Assembly: GCA_036390995.1 (NCBI GenBank)
Contig: DASWAT010000153.1
Span: 1-62,757, forward strand
DNA length: 62,757 nt
Reading direction: 5' to 3'
Source: DASQQQ01 sp036390995
Lineage (GTDB): Bacteria > Actinomycetota > UBA4738 > HRBIN12
The first letter of the stretch is position 1; every line of letters starts with the position of its first letter. The notes under the pieces are model-generated. The model was given only the letters and a program-made list of their open reading frames with translations. It did no database searches and was not told where the DNA came from. Below, one piece after another: positions 1-11,108 of the stretch. A program made the position numbers and the translations under genes.

Positions 1-552
1 CCAGCGGAGTGGAAGGAGGCCGCGGCCTGGCTGCTGAAGCAGCGCGACTCCGGCGTCGTCCGGCAGTACTACGACCAGGGCTACGTGGACGACCTGAAGG
101 CCGGCAACCTCTCGGCCACGCTGGCGTGGTCGGGCGACGTCCTCTACTACAACCTGTGGGCGGGGTACGACAACCTGGACTTCATCTTCCCGGAGGGCGG
201 CGCCCTGCACTGGAACGACAACATGCTGATCCCGGCCCACGCCAACGACCCGGTCGGCGCGATGGAGCTGATGGACTTCTACTACCGCCCCGAGGTCGCC
301 GTGAAGGTCACGGAATGGGTGCTGTACTTCTCCCCGGTCCCGGCCACGAAGGACCTCATCCTGAAGGACGCCGCGAAGGCCCTCGAGCAGAACTACAAGG
401 GATACGCGAACAAGCTCCAAGCCACGGCGGACAGCCCGTACCTGTACCCGGACCAGGCGCTGCTCGACCGGACCTCGTACGGACGCGACCTGACCACCGA
501 CGCAGAACGGGCGGAGTGGGACTCCATCTTCCTGCCGATCAGCCAGGGTTAG
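1..552 (+). CDS. Polyamine-type ABC transporter substrate-binding protein, C-terminal fragment
   Basis: The reading frame is open from the first base, so the N-terminus lies outside the window and 183 residues are visible. The fragment looks like the C-terminal lobe of a PotD-like spermidine/putrescine binding protein: a stretch with YNLWAGYDNLDFIFPEGG, then a helix-rich part containing DFYYRPEVA and a short tail ending in FLPISQG. Such lipoproteins capture the substrate outside the cell and deliver it to a permease pair. Two PotB/PotC-type permease genes follow at once, which supports the call. The ligand could be a polyamine or a related compound; the fragment alone does not decide. No ATPase gene is visible, so it probably lies upstream. 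Confidence 0.85.
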   Translation, partial: PAEWKEAAAWLLKQRDSGVVRQYYDQGYVDDLKAGNLSATLAWSGDVLYYNLWAGYDNLDFIFPEGGALHWNDNMLIPAHANDPVGAMELMDFYYRPEVAVKVTEWVLYFSPVPATKDLILKDAAKALEQNYKGYANKLQATADSPYLYPDQALLDRTSYGRDLTTDAERAEWDSIFLPISQG

Positions 553-581
553 GCGAGCGAGCGCGGGGGGCGAGGGGGACC

Positions 582-1496
582 GTGGCACAGGCCACCACTC
601 CGGCGACCGAGCCGTCGCAGCGTGGGGGGCGCAGCGTGGGCCTCCGGAAGAAGCTGGTGCCCTATTACCTCCTGGGGCCGGGCGGGCTGTGGCTCTTCCT
701 GTTCCTGATCCTGCCGCTCCTGCTCCTCGTGTACACGTCGCTCCAGAGCGGGGGCCTCCTGAGCGGTTTCCACTTCACCTGGCAGTTCTCGAACTACGCG
801 GACGCCCTGAGCAACAACGGCAAGTACTTCGGCCGATCGCTCCTGTACTCGTCCATCGTCACCCTCGTCGCGCTCCTGCTGGCCTATCCCATGACCTACT
901 GGATCGCGTTCTACGGGGGCCGGTGGAAGTCGTCGCTGCTCCTGCTGATGCTTCTGCCGTTCTTCGTGTCGTTCATCATCCGCACGATCCAGTGGAAGTT
1001 CATCCTGGCGGACGACGGCATCATCCTGGGGCCTCTGAAGAACCTGGGGCTGCTACCGCACAGCTTCCACGTGCTGGCCACCCCCTTCGCGGTGGTGGCG
1101 GGGATCACGTACGACTTCCTGCCGTTCACGGCTCTGCCCCTGTACGTCTCGCTGGAGCGGATCGACAAGTCGATGGTGGAGGCGGCCAAGGACCTCTACT
1201 CGAGCCGGTGGCAGGCGTTCCGGCACGTGGTGGTCCCGCTGTCGCTCCCCGGTGTGTTCGCGGCCTTCCTGCTCACGTTCGTGCCGGCGTCGGGCGACTA
1301 TGTGAACGCCGCGATCCTCGGCGGACCCGGGACCACCATGGTCGGCAACATCATCCAGACGAAGTTCCTGTCCCAGAACCTCTACAACGAGGCGGCTGCC
1401 CTGTCCGCCATCCTCATGTTTGGGATGTTCGTCCTCGTGAGCCTCTACGCCCGGGTCCTCGGGACCGAAGAGGTCGTGAAGGCGGCGGCGGCATGA
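582..1496 (+). CDS. ABC transporter permease, PotB-like
   Basis: Integral membrane subunit of the importer whose binding protein precedes it; 304 residues. The GTG start at 582 has a GAGGGGG stretch just upstream; a second in-frame GTG at 636 is possible. After a short cytoplasmic N-terminus there is a first membrane segment (GGLWLFLFLILPLLLLVYTSL) and about five more. The EAA-type loop that contacts the ATPase is recognisable near VEAAKDLYSSRWQAFRHVVV followed by PLSLPGV. Length and layout fit the PotB/PotH group of the binding-protein-dependent permease family. The stop overlaps the start of the next permease (ATGA), so the two are probably translationally coupled. Confidence 0.88.
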   Translation: MAQATTPATEPSQRGGRSVGLRKKLVPYYLLGPGGLWLFLFLILPLLLLVYTSLQSGGLLSGFHFTWQFSNYADALSNNGKYFGRSLLYSSIVTLVALLLAYPMTYWIAFYGGRWKSSLLLLMLLPFFVSFIIRTIQWKFILADDGIILGPLKNLGLLPHSFHVLATPFAVVAGITYDFLPFTALPLYVSLERIDKSMVEAAKDLYSSRWQAFRHVVVPLSLPGVFAAFLLTFVPASGDYVNAAILGGPGTTMVGNIIQTKFLSQNLYNEAAALSAILMFGMFVLVSLYARVLGTEEVVKAAAA

Positions 1497-2341
1497 GCGC
1501 GATCGCGACGGAGCCAGAACGCCGAGCCCAGGAGCCCGCGCCGCTGCACCGGCCGAACAAGCGACCCACGCGATTCATCCTCCCGGGCTTCACGATCCTC
1601 GTGATCCTGTACCTCATGAGCCCGGTGTTCCTCATGATCCTGTACGGGTTCAACAACATCCCGGGGGACCGCCAGACCCCGAGGTTCTGGGGCTTCACGC
1701 TCCAGTGGTACAGGGAGCTGTTCGCGATCCCCGGCCTGACCACCTCGCTCAAGAACTCCATGTTCATCGCCCCCACGGCGGCGGTCATCGCCACGATCCT
1801 CGGCACGTTCCTCGGTCTTGCGCTGGGCCGCTACCTGTTCCGAGGCAAGGGCACGGTGGACTTCTTCATCTTCCTGGCCATCGCCGTGCCCGAGATCGTC
1901 CTGGGGTCCTCGCTCCTGGCCATGTTCGTGCAGGCGCAGGCGCCCCTTGGCATGGGCACGATCCTCCTTTCCCACATCGGGTTCGACACGCCGTTCGTCG
2001 CCGTCACCGTGCAGGCCCGGGTCGCCGGCATGGACCGGTCGTTGGAGGACGCAGCGCAGGATCTGTTCGCGGACCCCATCACGACCTTCTTCAAGGTGAC
2101 CTTGCCCCAGATCATGCCGGGCATCTTCGCCGGATTCCTCCTGGCGTTCGTCCTGTCCCTCGACGACTTCGTCATCACCCAGTTCGTGAGCGGGCAGACC
2201 GAGACGTTCCCTATCTGGGTGTGGGGGGCGACCCGCATCGGGCTCCCCCCCCAGGTGAACGTGATGGCCACGCTGCTGTTCATGACCGGCGTCCTGATCG
2301 CCATCGTGAACGTGGTCGCCCAGCGGTCCCGCCGGGCCTGA
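1493..2341 (+). CDS. ABC transporter permease, PotC-like
   Basis: Second permease of the importer, 282 residues, starting at an ATG that overlaps the stop of the previous gene by four bases. A hydrophilic N-terminus of about 35 residues leads into a membrane segment (FTILVILYLMSPVFLMILYG) and several more helices. The EAA loop is seen as LEDAAQDLFADPITTFFKVT followed by LPQIMPGI, which fits the PotC/PotI group. PotB- and PotC-type proteins form the heterodimeric channel. No strong U-tract terminator follows; the next operon begins about 160 bases downstream behind its own promoter. Confidence 0.88.
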   Translation: MSAIATEPERRAQEPAPLHRPNKRPTRFILPGFTILVILYLMSPVFLMILYGFNNIPGDRQTPRFWGFTLQWYRELFAIPGLTTSLKNSMFIAPTAAVIATILGTFLGLALGRYLFRGKGTVDFFIFLAIAVPEIVLGSSLLAMFVQAQAPLGMGTILLSHIGFDTPFVAVTVQARVAGMDRSLEDAAQDLFADPITTFFKVTLPQIMPGIFAGFLLAFVLSLDDFVITQFVSGQTETFPIWVWGATRIGLPPQVNVMATLLFMTGVLIAIVNVVAQRSRRA

Positions 2342-2383
2342 GGTCTCGCCGCCGGGTTGGAGTAGCGCGTGCTCGGCGGGGTT

Positions 2384-2399
2384 CGTGAAATCCTTCACA
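2384..2399. promoter_or_regulatory. Rex-like palindromic operator upstream of the ATP synthase operon
   Basis: CGTGA-AATCCT-TCACA fits the Rex redox-repressor pattern TGTGA-N6-TCACA with one mismatch, at the first base. Rex senses NADH/NAD+ and is reported to control the atp operon in Streptomyces, so the location is sensible. The site lies about 60 bases upstream of the -35 box, which is far for simple occlusion. No rex gene is in the window. Confidence 0.45.
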
Positions 2400-2460
2400 A
2401 GCTCGGCCGGGGATCCCGCTCACATGGCCATCTAGCTGCGGAAATGCACGCGCCGCGGCT

Positions 2461-2490
2461 TTGACGTGCCGGAGTGGGCCCGGATATACT
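2461..2490 (+). promoter_or_regulatory. Housekeeping-sigma promoter of the ATP synthase operon
   Basis: TTGACG (2461-2466), an 18-base spacer and TATACT (2485-2490) make a near-consensus promoter, conspicuous in such GC-rich DNA. Transcription would start near 2497, only about five bases before the ATG at 2502. Confidence 0.75.
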
Positions 2491-2501
2491 GCCCCGCGCC
2501 C

Positions 2502-2714
2502 ATGGCCGGAGGACACGGGGATGCATGGAGGGGCATGGGCACGGCGTGGAGCGTCACCGGGACGCTCACGGCGGGCATCCTCGTCTGGGGCGGCATCGGC
2601 TACCTCGTCGATCGGTCGGTGGGGTTCCACTGGTTCTTCCTCCCGATCGGCATGGTGATCGGCGTCTCGGCCTCCATCTACGTGGTGTACCTGCGATATG
2701 GCAGAGATCACTGA
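2502..2714 (+). CDS. AtpZ/AtpI-family small membrane protein
   Basis: Small protein (70 residues from ATG 2502) with two hydrophobic segments, roughly residues 19-37 and 42-62, and the typical pattern GGIGYLVDRSVGFHWFFLPIG then VVYLRYG. This matches the AtpZ/AtpI group, which helps assemble the c-ring or handles Mg2+ in F1Fo operons. An upstream ATG at 2466 is impossible because it lies inside the promoter. ATG 2502 sits about five bases after the predicted transcription start (near-leaderless); ATG 2535 has a close GGAGGGG and is the alternative. The N-terminal DAWRGMGTAW is kept only with the 2502 start. The 3' end overlaps the next gene by 17 bases. Confidence 0.7.
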   Translation: MAGGHGDAWRGMGTAWSVTGTLTAGILVWGGIGYLVDRSVGFHWFFLPIGMVIGVSASIYVVYLRYGRDH

Positions 2715-3159
2715 GCAGGCGGAGCGGGAGCTGGTCCGGAGGGCGGTGGTGCCCTCTGTCCTCGCCTTCCCTGCGGCGGCCGCGATCGGCTGGGCGGCCG
2801 GCGGGTCCGGGGTGGGCATCTCCGCGGCGATCGGCGTGGTCGTCGTGTACGCGAACTTCGCCGCCCACGGCCTGTCGCTCGCCTGGGCCTCGCGGATCTC
2901 CATCACCGTCGTGCAGGTCGTCGCGCTGGTCGGGTTCGTGGTCCGGCTCGGCGTGATCGTCGCGGCGATGTTCGCCCTGAACACCCTGTCCTGGTTCTCG
3001 CCGCTGGCCTTCGGGCTGGCGGTCGTACCCGCGACCCTGCTGCTCCTCGCGTACGAGGCCCGGCTCGTGATGCGCGGCCTGGGCATGACGTTGCGGATCC
3101 CGGCCGACCCGGCGGCGGCGCGCGCGGCGGAGGCCCGGGCCGTTCGGGAGGCTCGTTGA
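2698..3159 (+). CDS. AtpI-like membrane protein of the ATP synthase operon
   Basis: A 153-residue protein with four predicted hydrophobic stretches and a charged, Ala/Arg-rich C-terminal tail. Its position between atpZ and atpB and its four-helix layout fit the poorly conserved ATP synthase subunit I group, which is not part of the final complex. It begins inside the preceding gene (17-base overlap) and its stop shares a base with the atpB start (TGATG), so translation is tightly coupled. Sequence conservation in this family is low, so the assignment rests mainly on context and topology. Confidence 0.65.
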   Translation: MAEITEQAERELVRRAVVPSVLAFPAAAAIGWAAGGSGVGISAAIGVVVVYANFAAHGLSLAWASRISITVVQVVALVGFVVRLGVIVAAMFALNTLSWFSPLAFGLAVVPATLLLLAYEARLVMRGLGMTLRIPADPAAARAAEARAVREAR

Positions 3160-3971
3160 TGTTCGCAGGCGTTCTGGCTCCGGTGCTCGCGAACGTGGCC
3201 CGCCCGCCCGAGGGGTTCCAGGCGCCGGGCACGGGGATCTTCGACTACTCCGACAACTGCCTGTTCGGCAGCGGCTCGTACTGCATCACCCGGCCGACCT
3301 TCTGGGTGCTCGTATCGGCGGTGATCATCGCGGTGCTGTTCGTCGTCGCGTTCCGCCGTCCCAAGCTCGTGCCGCGAGGCCTCCAGAACGCGGTCGAGGC
3401 GCTCGTCGACTTCATCCGCAACGGCATCGTGATGGAGGTCATCGGTCCTGAGGGGCTCCGGTTCGTCCCGCTCCTGACCTCGCTGTTCGTGTTCATCTGG
3501 GTGAACAACACGTTCGAGGTGGTCCCGTTCATCCAATTCCCCCCCACGGCCAAGATCGCGATCCCGCTGGTGCTGACGGGGCTGGTCTATGTCCTGTTCA
3601 ACGTCGTCGGCGTGGCCCGGCAGGGCGGCCTGCGGTACCTGAAGGGGATCCTCTTCCCGCCCGGCGTCCCCTGGTACATCTACCCTCTCTACTCGCCGAT
3701 CGAGTTGGTCTCCGTGTTCGTGGTCCGGCCCCTCACCCTGTCGGTCCGTCTCACGGCCAACATGATCGCGGGACACCTGATCCTCACGGTCTTCTTCCTC
3801 GGAACCTGGTACCTGCAGTGGAAGCTGGCCACCATGCCGTTCGCCGCGGCCTCGTTCGCGCTGGGAACCCTCATCACGGGCTTCGAGCTCCTCGTGGGGG
3901 TCCTGCAGGCCTACATCTTCACGATCCTGACCGCCGTGTACATCGCCGGGGCCATCCACCCGGAGCATTAG
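3159..3971 (+). CDS. atpB: ATP synthase Fo subunit a
   Basis: Subunit a forms the proton half-channels of Fo beside the c-ring. The 270-residue protein has five to six membrane helices. The essential arginine is R197 in PLTLSVRLTANMIAGH, which faces the c-ring carboxylate. ATG 3159 is chosen because GGGAGG lies seven bases upstream; a TTG one codon earlier is less likely. The hydrophilic N-terminal part has two cysteines (C34, C42). The gene follows the AtpI-like gene with a one-base overlap and is 13 bases from atpE. Confidence 0.97.
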   Translation: MFAGVLAPVLANVARPPEGFQAPGTGIFDYSDNCLFGSGSYCITRPTFWVLVSAVIIAVLFVVAFRRPKLVPRGLQNAVEALVDFIRNGIVMEVIGPEGLRFVPLLTSLFVFIWVNNTFEVVPFIQFPPTAKIAIPLVLTGLVYVLFNVVGVARQGGLRYLKGILFPPGVPWYIYPLYSPIELVSVFVVRPLTLSVRLTANMIAGHLILTVFFLGTWYLQWKLATMPFAAASFALGTLITGFELLVGVLQAYIFTILTAVYIAGAIHPEH

Positions 3972-3984
3972 GAGGAGGGAAGGC

Positions 3985-4230
3985 ATGACGCACCTGTTCG
4001 GTCTGCTCGCCCAGGTGACGGGCGACGTCGGCGCGATCGGTAAGGGCCTGGTCTACGGCCTCGGCGCCATCGGCCCCGGCATCGGGATCGGTTTCCTCGT
4101 GGGCAAGTCGGTCGAGGCCATGGCCCGGCAGCCCGAGGCCGCCGGCATGGTCCGGACCACGATGTTCCTGGGCATCGCGTTCGTCGAGGCGCTGGCGCTG
4201 TTCGGCTTCGTGCTCTCGTTCATCGTCTGA
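3985..4230 (+). CDS. atpE: ATP synthase Fo subunit c
   Basis: Ring-forming proteolipid of Fo, 81 residues, two membrane helices joined by the polar loop ARQPE (R48-P50). The ion-carrying carboxylate is E68 in GIAFVEALALFGFV. The sodium-type ligand pattern is not evident, so proton coupling is likely (inference). The glycine-rich first helix (LGAIGPGIGIGFLVG) is typical. An AGGAGGG ribosome-binding site precedes the ATG, one of the strongest in the operon, as expected for a subunit needed in many copies. Confidence 0.98.
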   Translation: MTHLFGLLAQVTGDVGAIGKGLVYGLGAIGPGIGIGFLVGKSVEAMARQPEAAGMVRTTMFLGIAFVEALALFGFVLSFIV

Positions 4231-4242
4231 TCGGGGGAGCGG

Positions 4243-4797
4243 ATGCTGCACGTGCTGGTACTCGCTGCCGAGGAAGCGCCGAACCCGATCGTCCCGGACG
4301 TGGCCGAGCTGATCTACGGATCGGTCGCGTTCCTCATCGTGTTCGCGATCCTCGCGAAGTTCGCCTTCCCGGCGTTGAACAAGATGCTGCAGGAGCGCAC
4401 GTCGAAGATCCAGGGAGACCTGGAGAAGGCCGAGCAGACGCGGTCGCAGGCCGAGGCCGAACTGGCCGATTACCGCCAGCAACTCGCTGGCGCTCGCGAG
4501 GATGCGAACCGCATCATCGAGGAGGCCCGGCGGACCGCCGCCCAACTCCAGCGCGACCTGCAGGCCAAGGCCGAGCAGGAGGCGGCGCAGACCATCGACC
4601 GAGCCCAGGAGGAGATCCGGGCGGAGCGCGACCGTGCCCTGCAGGAGCTTCGGGCCCAGGTTGCCACGATCGCCGTGGACCTGGCCGGGCGCGTGGTCGA
4701 GGAGTCGCTGGACCAGGCCGCCCACCAGCGGCTGATCGACGAGTACATCGAGCAGGTGGCCGGAAGCGGCAACGGGAAGGGCTCGGGTGAGCGCTGA
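4243..4797 (+). CDS. atpF: ATP synthase Fo subunit b
   Basis: Peripheral stalk subunit, 184 residues. One N-terminal membrane anchor (about residues 25-45, LIYGSVAFLIVFAILAKF) is followed by a long, highly charged alanine-rich helix that should form the coiled-coil dimer (about 50-165). The C-terminus, with AVDLAGRVVEESLD, contacts the delta subunit and F1. The start is 12 bases after atpE, and the 3' end overlaps atpH by 11 bases. The b and delta genes are separate, not fused as in mycobacteria. Confidence 0.96.
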   Translation: MLHVLVLAAEEAPNPIVPDVAELIYGSVAFLIVFAILAKFAFPALNKMLQERTSKIQGDLEKAEQTRSQAEAELADYRQQLAGAREDANRIIEEARRTAAQLQRDLQAKAEQEAAQTIDRAQEEIRAERDRALQELRAQVATIAVDLAGRVVEESLDQAAHQRLIDEYIEQVAGSGNGKGSGER

Positions 4798-5332
4798 GAA
4801 GGCCACCGTGATCCGCCGCTACGCCGACGCGCTGTTCGCGATCGCCGACGCGGAGGGAGAGCTGTCCTTGGTCGAGGACCAGCTGTACGTGTTCGCGAAG
4901 GCCCTGGAGAGCCAGCCCAAGCTCGGCGATGCGCTCGCAGACCCCGCCCTCCCGGCCGCGAACAAGAAGGCGCTGGTCGGCGACGTGCTGGGAGCAGGGG
5001 CCAATCCGGTCGCGGTGAACGCGCTCTCGTTCCTCGTCGATCAGGGGCGAGGCAGGGACCTCGCGTCGATCATCGAGGCCATGTCGCAGGTCGTCGCCGA
5101 GAGCCGCCGGCACGTCGTGGCGGAGGTACGCTCGGCCGTACCCCTGGGGGCCAAGCAGCGGGATGAGCTGGCGAAGGCGCTGTCGAAGGCCACCGGCAGG
5201 TCGGTGGATGTCAAGGTCGTGGTGGACCCGTCGGTCGTCGGGGGGGTCGTGGCCCGGGTGGGCGACGAGGTGTTCGACGGCACCGTGCGGAACCGGCTGC
5301 AGGAGGCCCGTCGGCAACTCGCCGGCGCGTGA
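4787..5332 (+). CDS. atpH: ATP synthase F1 subunit delta
   Basis: Delta (OSCP-type) subunit linking the peripheral stalk to the top of F1; 181 residues with a GTG start inside the end of atpF. The N-terminal helical domain contains RRYADALFAIADAEG, the family hallmark, and the C-terminal part contains the conserved stretch DPSVVGGVVARVGDEVFDGT. The length is normal for bacterial delta. The 11-base overlap with atpF and the 28-base gap to atpA fit one transcript. Confidence 0.96.
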   Translation: MSAEKATVIRRYADALFAIADAEGELSLVEDQLYVFAKALESQPKLGDALADPALPAANKKALVGDVLGAGANPVAVNALSFLVDQGRGRDLASIIEAMSQVVAESRRHVVAEVRSAVPLGAKQRDELAKALSKATGRSVDVKVVVDPSVVGGVVARVGDEVFDGTVRNRLQEARRQLAGA

Positions 5333-5360
5333 GCGGTGATGACGAGGAGCATGTGAGCCG

Positions 5361-7058
<1,698 letters not shown>

Positions 7059-7060
7059 CC

Positions 7061-7954
7061 ATGGGCGCGAAACTCCGCATCGTCCGTCGGCAGATCCGCT
7101 CGGTCCAGTCGACCATGAAGATCACCCGGGCCATGGAGCTCATCGCGGCCTCGCGCATCGTCAAGGCACAGCAGCGGGTGGAGGCCGCACGGCCATACGC
7201 CGAGCTGCTGACGCGGGCCATGGAGGACGTGGCCCGGCAGACGGGGGCGCTCGTGCACCCGCTGCTGGAGGATCGAGAGGACCCTCGCCGCGTGGGCGTG
7301 CTCGTCGTCACGTCGGATCGCGGGCTGGCCGGCGCGTTCAGCGCGAACGTCATCCGCCTTGCCGAAGGGGTGGTCCGGGAGATCGAGCAACGGGGCCTGG
7401 AGCCGGCGCTCTACGTGACGGGGAAGAAGGGCCAGTCGTACTTCCGGTTCCGGGGCGTCCCCATGGAGGCCGTGTGGGGGGGGTTCAGCGAGGTCCCTCC
7501 GTACTCGGCGGCCGAGAGGGTGGGCGAGCGCCTCATCGCGGATTTCGCCGAGCGCCGCTTCGACGAGCTCCACGCGGCCTACACGGACTTCCGGTCGGCG
7601 TTCACGCTGCGGCCGACGACGAACCGGTTCCTTCCGATCGCGCCCCACGAGGTGGTCCGGCACGAGCTGGGCAAGCCGCACCCCGAGTACATCTTCGAGC
7701 CCGCCCCGCAGCAGATCCTGGACGACCTGCTGCCGCAGTACGTGATCACCAAGGTCTTCCACGCGTTCCTCGAGTCGGCGGCGTCGGAGAACGCCGCCCG
7801 CCGCCGGGCCATGAAGGCGGCCACCGACAACGCGGAGGAGCTCATCAAGGTCTACACGCGGCAGGCGAACCGAGCGCGGCAGGACGAGATCACCACGGAG
7901 ATCAGCGAGATCGTCGGCGGGGCGGAGGCCCTGGCGCAGGCATCGGGAGAGTGA
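7061..7954 (+). CDS. atpG: ATP synthase F1 subunit gamma
   Basis: Central rotor shaft of F1; 297 residues. The N-terminal helix has the family pattern LRIVRRQIRSVQSTMKITRAME, and the C-terminal helix ends with NRARQDEITTEISEIVGGAE, both parts of the coiled coil inside the alpha-beta ring. The centre contains VTSDRGLAGAFSANV, also typical. The ATG is two bases after the atpA stop with no strong ribosome-binding site, suggesting coupling to atpA translation. Confidence 0.96.
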   Translation: MGAKLRIVRRQIRSVQSTMKITRAMELIAASRIVKAQQRVEAARPYAELLTRAMEDVARQTGALVHPLLEDREDPRRVGVLVVTSDRGLAGAFSANVIRLAEGVVREIEQRGLEPALYVTGKKGQSYFRFRGVPMEAVWGGFSEVPPYSAAERVGERLIADFAERRFDELHAAYTDFRSAFTLRPTTNRFLPIAPHEVVRHELGKPHPEYIFEPAPQQILDDLLPQYVITKVFHAFLESAASENAARRRAMKAATDNAEELIKVYTRQANRARQDEITTEISEIVGGAEALAQASGE

Positions 7955-7960
7955 GCATCC

Positions 7961-9391
<1,431 letters not shown>

Positions 9392-9394
9392 GCG

Positions 9395-9790
9395 GTGCCA
9401 CTCGAGGTGCACGTGGTCACACCCGAGCGCGAGGTCTGGTCCGGCCAGGCCGAGATGGTGATCGCCAGGGGTGTGGACGGCGAGGTTGGGATCCTGGCGG
9501 GCCACGCGCCCCTGCTGATCCGGCTGGCCATCGGGCACCTCAAGGTGGTCCGGGACGGCGAGGACTTCGTCTCGGTGGTCGACGGTGGCTTCCTGCACGT
9601 GTCCACGGACGATCAGGGCGTGACACGGGTCGACGTCCTGGCCTCGCAGGCCGCGCTGGGCTCGGAGATCGACCTCGAGCTCGAACGCCGGCGTCGCGAC
9701 GAGATGGAGGCTCGGATCCAGGCGGGCGACGACGCCGAGGCCCACGCCGAGCTGGCGAAGGCCCTGGCCCGCATCGATCTTCACGGATGA
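9395..9790 (+). CDS. atpC: ATP synthase F1 subunit epsilon
   Basis: Epsilon subunit at the foot of the rotor; 131 residues with a GTG start just after the atpD stop and AGGAGG about eleven bases upstream. The N-terminal beta-sandwich carries the usual pattern (EVHVVTPEREVWSGQAEMV, then GEVGILAGHAPLL). A two-helix C-terminal domain of charged, Ala/Glu-rich sequence follows. This ends the synthase operon; a GC hairpin follows within 10 bases. Confidence 0.95.
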   Translation: MPLEVHVVTPEREVWSGQAEMVIARGVDGEVGILAGHAPLLIRLAIGHLKVVRDGEDFVSVVDGGFLHVSTDDQGVTRVDVLASQAALGSEIDLELERRRRDEMEARIQAGDDAEAHAELAKALARIDLHG

Positions 9791-9798
9791 GGCTCCCA

Positions 9799-9817
9799 GC
9801 CCCGGCGCTGCCGGGGC
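9799..9817. terminator. GC hairpin between atpC and murA
   Basis: Perfect inverted repeat GCCCCGGC-GCT-GCCGGGGC (8-bp stem, 3-base loop) beginning 9 bases after the atpC stop. There is no T-tract, so it may slow or partly end transcription rather than act as a classic terminator. The murA -10 box starts two bases after it. Confidence 0.55.
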
Positions 9818-9818
9818 C

Positions 9819-9824
9819 TAGGAT
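9819..9824 (+). promoter_or_regulatory. Putative -10 box of murA
   Basis: TAGGAT lies nine bases before the murA ATG, so a transcript from it would have almost no leader. A run of six G in between could also act as a ribosome-binding site for read-through mRNA from the atp operon. Confidence 0.5.
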
Positions 9825-9833
9825 GGGGGGATC

Positions 9834-11108
9834 ATGGATCGACTCCTGGTGACGGGAGGAGCCCCGCTCCGCGGCACGGTCCCCATCTCGGGGGCGAAGA
9901 ACTCCTCCCTGAAGCTCATGGCGGCCGCGCTCCTGGCCGACGGGCGCACGGTGCTGCATCACGTGCCCCGGATCCAGGACTGCCTGACGATGGGCGAGGT
10001 GCTCGACCACCTCGGAGCCGTGGTGGCCTGGACCGAGGGCACCGTGTCGATCGACGCCGCGCCGCTCCGCTCGGTCGAGGCCCCCTACGATCTCGTCAGC
10101 AGGATGCGCGCGTCGATCCTGGTGCTCGGCCCGCTGCTGGCCCGCTTCGGCCATGCCCGGGTGGCGATGCCGGGCGGGTGCAACATCGGGTCGAGGAAGA
10201 TCGACCTGCACGTGCGAGGTCTGGAGAAGATGGGGGCGGAGTTCTCGTCCGAGCACGGCTACCTCGAGGCCCGGGCACCCGCAGGTCTCCGCGGGGCCGT
10301 CATCTCGCTGGACTTCCCCAGCGTCGGCGCCACCGAGAACGTGATGATGGCCGCCGTGGCCGCGCGGGGTACCACGGTGATCGAGAACGCCGCCCGCGAG
10401 CCCGAGCTGGCGGATCTCGCCGACCTCCTGATGGCGATGGGGGCAAAGATCGACGGTGTCGGAACCCCCACCATCGAGATCGAGGGGACCGTGGGCTTCT
10501 CGGCGGTGGAGCACACGGTGGTTCCCGACCGGATCGAGGCGGGGACCTACGCGATCGCAGCCTGCGCCACCGGCGGGCGCGTCGATCTGCGAGGCGCTCG
10601 GGCCGATCACATGGACCTGGTCCTGGCGAAACTGTCCGATCTCGGCGCCGAGGTCGACGTCACCGGCGACGGCGTCGCGGTCGGGCTGGACGGACGGCCG
10701 CGGGCTGTCGATTTCGTGACGCTTCCGTACCCGGGGTTCCCCACGGACCTGCAGCCCCAGATGATGGCGCTGCTGGCGGTTGCGGAGGGGACGAGCATCG
10801 TGACCGAGAACGTCTTCGAGAGCCGGTTCATGTTCGTGGACGAGCTGAACCGGATGGGCGCCGACATCCGGACCGAGGGCCACCACGCGGTGATCCGCGG
10901 CGTCGAGCGTCTGTCCTCGGCGCCCGTGCGTGCCCTGGACATCCGGGCGGGCGCGGCCATGGTCATCGCTGCGCTCGCCGCCGACGGCGTCACGGCGATC
11001 GAGGACATGTACCACGTGGACCGCGGGTACCAGGACTTCGAGGCCAAGCTGACGGCCCTCGGGGCAGAGGTCACCCGCCGGCGGGAGCTCGCCCCGGCCG
11101 TCCCGTGA
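9834..11108 (+). CDS. murA: UDP-N-acetylglucosamine 1-carboxyvinyltransferase
   Basis: First committed enzyme of peptidoglycan synthesis: transfers enolpyruvate from phosphoenolpyruvate to UDP-GlcNAc in the cytoplasm. The 424-residue protein starts with the family pattern GGAPLRGTVPISGAKNSSLK. The catalytic cysteine is present as C116 in MPGGCNIGSRKIDLH. Mycobacterial and some other high-GC MurA proteins have Asp there and are fosfomycin-resistant, so the Cys here predicts sensitivity of the enzyme. Location right after atpC is a common actinobacterial order, though the DUF2550 gene often found in between is missing. Confidence 0.96.
   Translation: MDRLLVTGGAPLRGTVPISGAKNSSLKLMAAALLADGRTVLHHVPRIQDCLTMGEVLDHLGAVVAWTEGTVSIDAAPLRSVEAPYDLVSRMRASILVLGPLLARFGHARVAMPGGCNIGSRKIDLHVRGLEKMGAEFSSEHGYLEARAPAGLRGAVISLDFPSVGATENVMMAAVAARGTTVIENAAREPELADLADLLMAMGAKIDGVGTPTIEIEGTVGFSAVEHTVVPDRIEAGTYAIAACATGGRVDLRGARADHMDLVLAKLSDLGAEVDVTGDGVAVGLDGRPRAVDFVTLPYPGFPTDLQPQMMALLAVAEGTSIVTENVFESRFMFVDELNRMGADIRTEGHHAVIRGVERLSSAPVRALDIRAGAAMVIAALAADGVTAIEDMYHVDRGYQDFEAKLTALGAEVTRRRELAPAVP

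Noticed and set aside
2466..2714. 82-residue start for AtpZ at ATG 2466
   Set aside because: That ATG lies between the -35 and -10 boxes of the operon promoter and would not be transcribed.
9791..9833. DUF2550 gene between atpC and murA
   Set aside because: The gap is only 43 bases, so this gene, common at this place in actinobacteria, is absent.
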